Source: a virus. From it: a stretch of 37,862 nt of DNA. The DNA lies in IMG/VR virus record IMGVR_UViG_3300025009_000949, positions 1-37,862 of that record; one strand, 5' to 3'. Below the pieces are notes generated by a model. It did no database searches. It was not told where the DNA came from and saw nothing but the letters and a program-made list of their open reading frames with translations. Position 1 is the stretch's first letter; the number at the start of each line of letters is the position of its first letter. Positions 36,579-37,862 of the stretch are shown one piece after another. The translations under genes and the position numbers were made by a program.

Positions 36579-36607
36579 AGCGACATGTCGTATACCCTAA
36601 ATGTGAT

Positions 36608-36632
36608 AAGCGCCTGAGCAGGGCGCTTTTTA
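36608..36632 (+). terminator. intrinsic terminator
   Basis: AAGCGCC (36608-36614), loop TGAGCAG, GGCGCTT (36622-36628), then TTTTA. It separates the replication block from the HNH block. Confidence 0.75.
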
Positions 36633-36656
36633 TTATGCCTAATTGGAGATGATGTT

Positions 36657-36911
36657 ATGAGCGAACTAACAACTGAAGATAAACTTTATATTGAGGATAT
36701 GGACTTATGGATACATGAGCAGATATTAAGGTATAAAGAGATTGAATGTGCCATTAATACATCTACAAAGATAGCAGAATTAAACCATAGACAGTTACAG
36801 GTAATGGCCGAGAGATATAACATCGGCATTACTAAACACAATAAGTGGCTTAAAAGTAAAGGGATTGAACCTATTGTCCCTTTGATGGGTGAATTAAATG
36901 CCACCTCGTAG
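36657..36911 (+). CDS. hypothetical helical protein before HNH gene
   Basis: 84 residues, ATG 36657 preceded by TTGGAGATGATG. All-helical, acidic first half (ELTTEDKLYIEDMDLWIHEQ), then KHNKWLKSKGIEPIVP. Its end overlaps the HNH gene start by 14 nt. Proteins of this size just ahead of the packaging HNH are sometimes small terminase-related factors, but there is no direct evidence. Confidence 0.55.
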   Translation: MSELTTEDKLYIEDMDLWIHEQILRYKEIECAINTSTKIAELNHRQLQVMAERYNIGITKHNKWLKSKGIEPIVPLMGELNATS

Positions 36912-37278
36912 CAAAAGACCCTGCAGTTATCCAGGGTGTAATCAGTTGACTACAGAACGCTTCTGCGAGGCACATAAGAGGCAGGAGGCTAAGCGATACG
37001 ATGAGAGGCGAGGGAGCAGTAGTGAGCGTGGTTATGGAGCAAGGTGGCAGAAGGTACGTAAACATTTCTTAAAAGAATTCCCTTTGTGTGCCGAGTGCGA
37101 GAGGCAGGGAAGGTTAACTGCTGCTGCTGTAGTTGACCATATCGTGCCACATAAAGGGAACAAGGAATTGTTTTGGGATACGAGAAATTGGGGACCGTTG
37201 TGCAAGACCTGCCACGATAGAATCACGGTTCTTTATGATGGCGGATTTGGCAGAGAGGTAAGGCCTAAGGAATATTAA
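36898..37278 (+). CDS. HNH endonuclease of the terminase-adjacent type
   Basis: 126 residues. An N-terminal Cys/His motif (CSYPGCNQLTTERFCEAHK) is followed by RGYGARWQKVRKHFLKEFPL, CAECERQGRLTAAAVVDHIV and PLCKTCHDRIT: the beta-beta-alpha-metal core with VDHI, N (RNWGPLC) and H (CHDRIT), flanked by two CxxC. In tailed phages of the HK97/Gram-positive cos type such proteins lie next to terminase and stimulate DNA cutting for packaging, so terminase should be just to the right. Confidence 0.9.
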   Translation: MPPRSKRPCSYPGCNQLTTERFCEAHKRQEAKRYDERRGSSSERGYGARWQKVRKHFLKEFPLCAECERQGRLTAAAVVDHIVPHKGNKELFWDTRNWGPLCKTCHDRITVLYDGGFGREVRPKEY

Positions 37279-37295
37279 TTTAGATGTCGCTCCCG

Positions 37296-37325
37296 AAAAG
37301 ACGGTAATCTCCACCGTCTTTTTTC
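37296..37325 (+). terminator. intrinsic terminator
   Basis: AAAAGACGG (37296-37304), loop TAATCTCCA, CCGTCTTTT (37314-37322) and TTC. It follows the HNH gene and precedes the homing endonuclease. Confidence 0.75.
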
Positions 37326-37369
37326 TTATGCTTTTAAACGGAGATTAAACACGAGGAGATGTGTTGAAG

Positions 37370-37825
37370 ATGTATAAAAAGTTTTGGGATAATGTAAATA
37401 AGGATGGAGATTGTTGGGAATGGGTAGGTTCTATAAATGGTAAAGGATATGGACAATTGTGTCTGAATGGTGAGTATAAGTTAGCGCATAGATTGTCTTG
37501 GGAAATTCATTACGGACAAATACCTAAAGGTATGCAAGTATTACATAGATGCGATAATAGATGTTGCACTAACCCACAGCATCTTTTTGTCGGAACACAT
37601 CAAGATAATATGGACGATAAGGTTAGTAAGGGAAGAGCGTCTCACACCAGAGGAACTGACAATGGACAAAGTATAATTACGGAGAGAGACGTGCTGACTA
37701 TTATTAAACTGAGAAATAGCGGACTGAAGTATAGAGAGATAGCTGATCTTTTTAATGTAGACAAAAGTCATATAGGTAAGATATGTCGCGGGAAAAGATG
37801 GGAACACCTCTTACTGATGGGGTAG
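37370..37825 (+). CDS. homing-type HNH endonuclease with HTH tail
   Basis: 151 residues from ATG 37370 (TTG 37364 is nearer to GAGGAG). CWEWVGSINGKGYGQLCLNG and KLAHRLSWEIHYGQIPKGMQ, VLHRCDNRCCTNPQHLFVGT form the HNH_3 core with His, Asn and His. The C-terminal part (RNSGLKYREIADLFNVDKSH) is a DNA-binding HTH. This is the standard free-standing or intron-encoded homing endonuclease. Its position between packaging genes suggests a mobile insertion. The last 37 bases of the window (37826-37862) hold no recognisable feature. Confidence 0.85.
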   Translation: MYKKFWDNVNKDGDCWEWVGSINGKGYGQLCLNGEYKLAHRLSWEIHYGQIPKGMQVLHRCDNRCCTNPQHLFVGTHQDNMDDKVSKGRASHTRGTDNGQSIITERDVLTIIKLRNSGLKYREIADLFNVDKSHIGKICRGKRWEHLLLMG

Positions 37826-37862
37826 GGGGTATCGAATCTATAGAGCGCCATAAACCATGACA

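Noticed and set aside
1-37862. tRNA or rRNA genes
   Set aside because: I found no cloverleaf with a T-loop GTTCRA consensus and no rRNA-like segment; a tRNAscan run would confirm.

Overview
This window reads as the lysogeny, early and replication half of a temperate tailed phage (prophage) of an anaerobic, low-to-mid GC Firmicute, probably a Clostridia- or Negativicutes-type host. The evidence is strong GGAGG ribosome sites with many TTG starts, phage families typical of Firmicutes siphophages (DUF2800, DUF2815, DUF3310, VapE-type primase-helicase, VRR-NUC), and oxygen-sensitive radical-SAM enzymes including an NrdG-like activase. The species cannot be named from sequence alone.

Layout. 1-3.99 kb: a leftward operon of small genes (promoter at 866-894) diverges from a large conjugation-type ATPase, followed by an autoregulated-looking ribbon-helix-helix gene. 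4.1-4.96 kb: two divergent Xre-type regulators separated by a control region with two identical and one degenerate copy of an 18-bp operator. 4.96-5.27 kb: candidate attachment region with four direct ATGCCYAAC repeats. 5.27-7.4 kb: lysogeny module with integrase, LexA/CI-like repressor, divergent consensus promoters and a Cro-like gene. 7.5-15 kb: early operon of small proteins, a MazG-like protein, ThyX, DUF3310, a PAPS-reductase-like PP-loop enzyme and a HIRAN protein. 15.06-15.33 kb: non-coding leader with a possible structured RNA and a start-stop element. 15.3-26 kb: DUF2800 nuclease, DUF2815 ssDNA-binding-like protein, family A DNA polymerase, C5-cytosine methyltransferase and a SNF2 helicase broken in two by an HNH endonuclease gene. 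26-28.5 kb: a small leftward cassette with its own promoter, interrupted by an IS200/IS605 element (tnpA, tnpB, omega-RNA). 28.5-31.5 kb: beta-class DNA methyltransferase, NrdG-like activase, HD nucleotidase and a second radical-SAM enzyme. 31.5-36.4 kb: leader with a terminator that has a possible alternative pairing partner, excisionase-like HTH protein, VapE-type primase-helicase, a 12-copy GTAACCA iteron array (probable replication origin), VRR-NUC nuclease and an intact SNF2 helicase. 36.6-37.8 kb: small gene, HNH protein of the type found next to terminase genes, and a homing-type HNH endonuclease. Structural genes presumably start just beyond the right edge.

How it works together: repressor and Cro set the switch. 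The rightward early operon reshapes nucleotide pools (ThyX, MazG-like, NrdG-like, HD nucleotidase), modifies DNA (two methyltransferases) and replicates it (VapE, PolA, DUF2815, helicases). The most unusual signals are the split helicase, a shared C-terminal (E/D)(D/E)MLG tail on five unrelated proteins, apparent AUA start codons behind strong ribosome sites, the iteron origin, and two leader RNAs.
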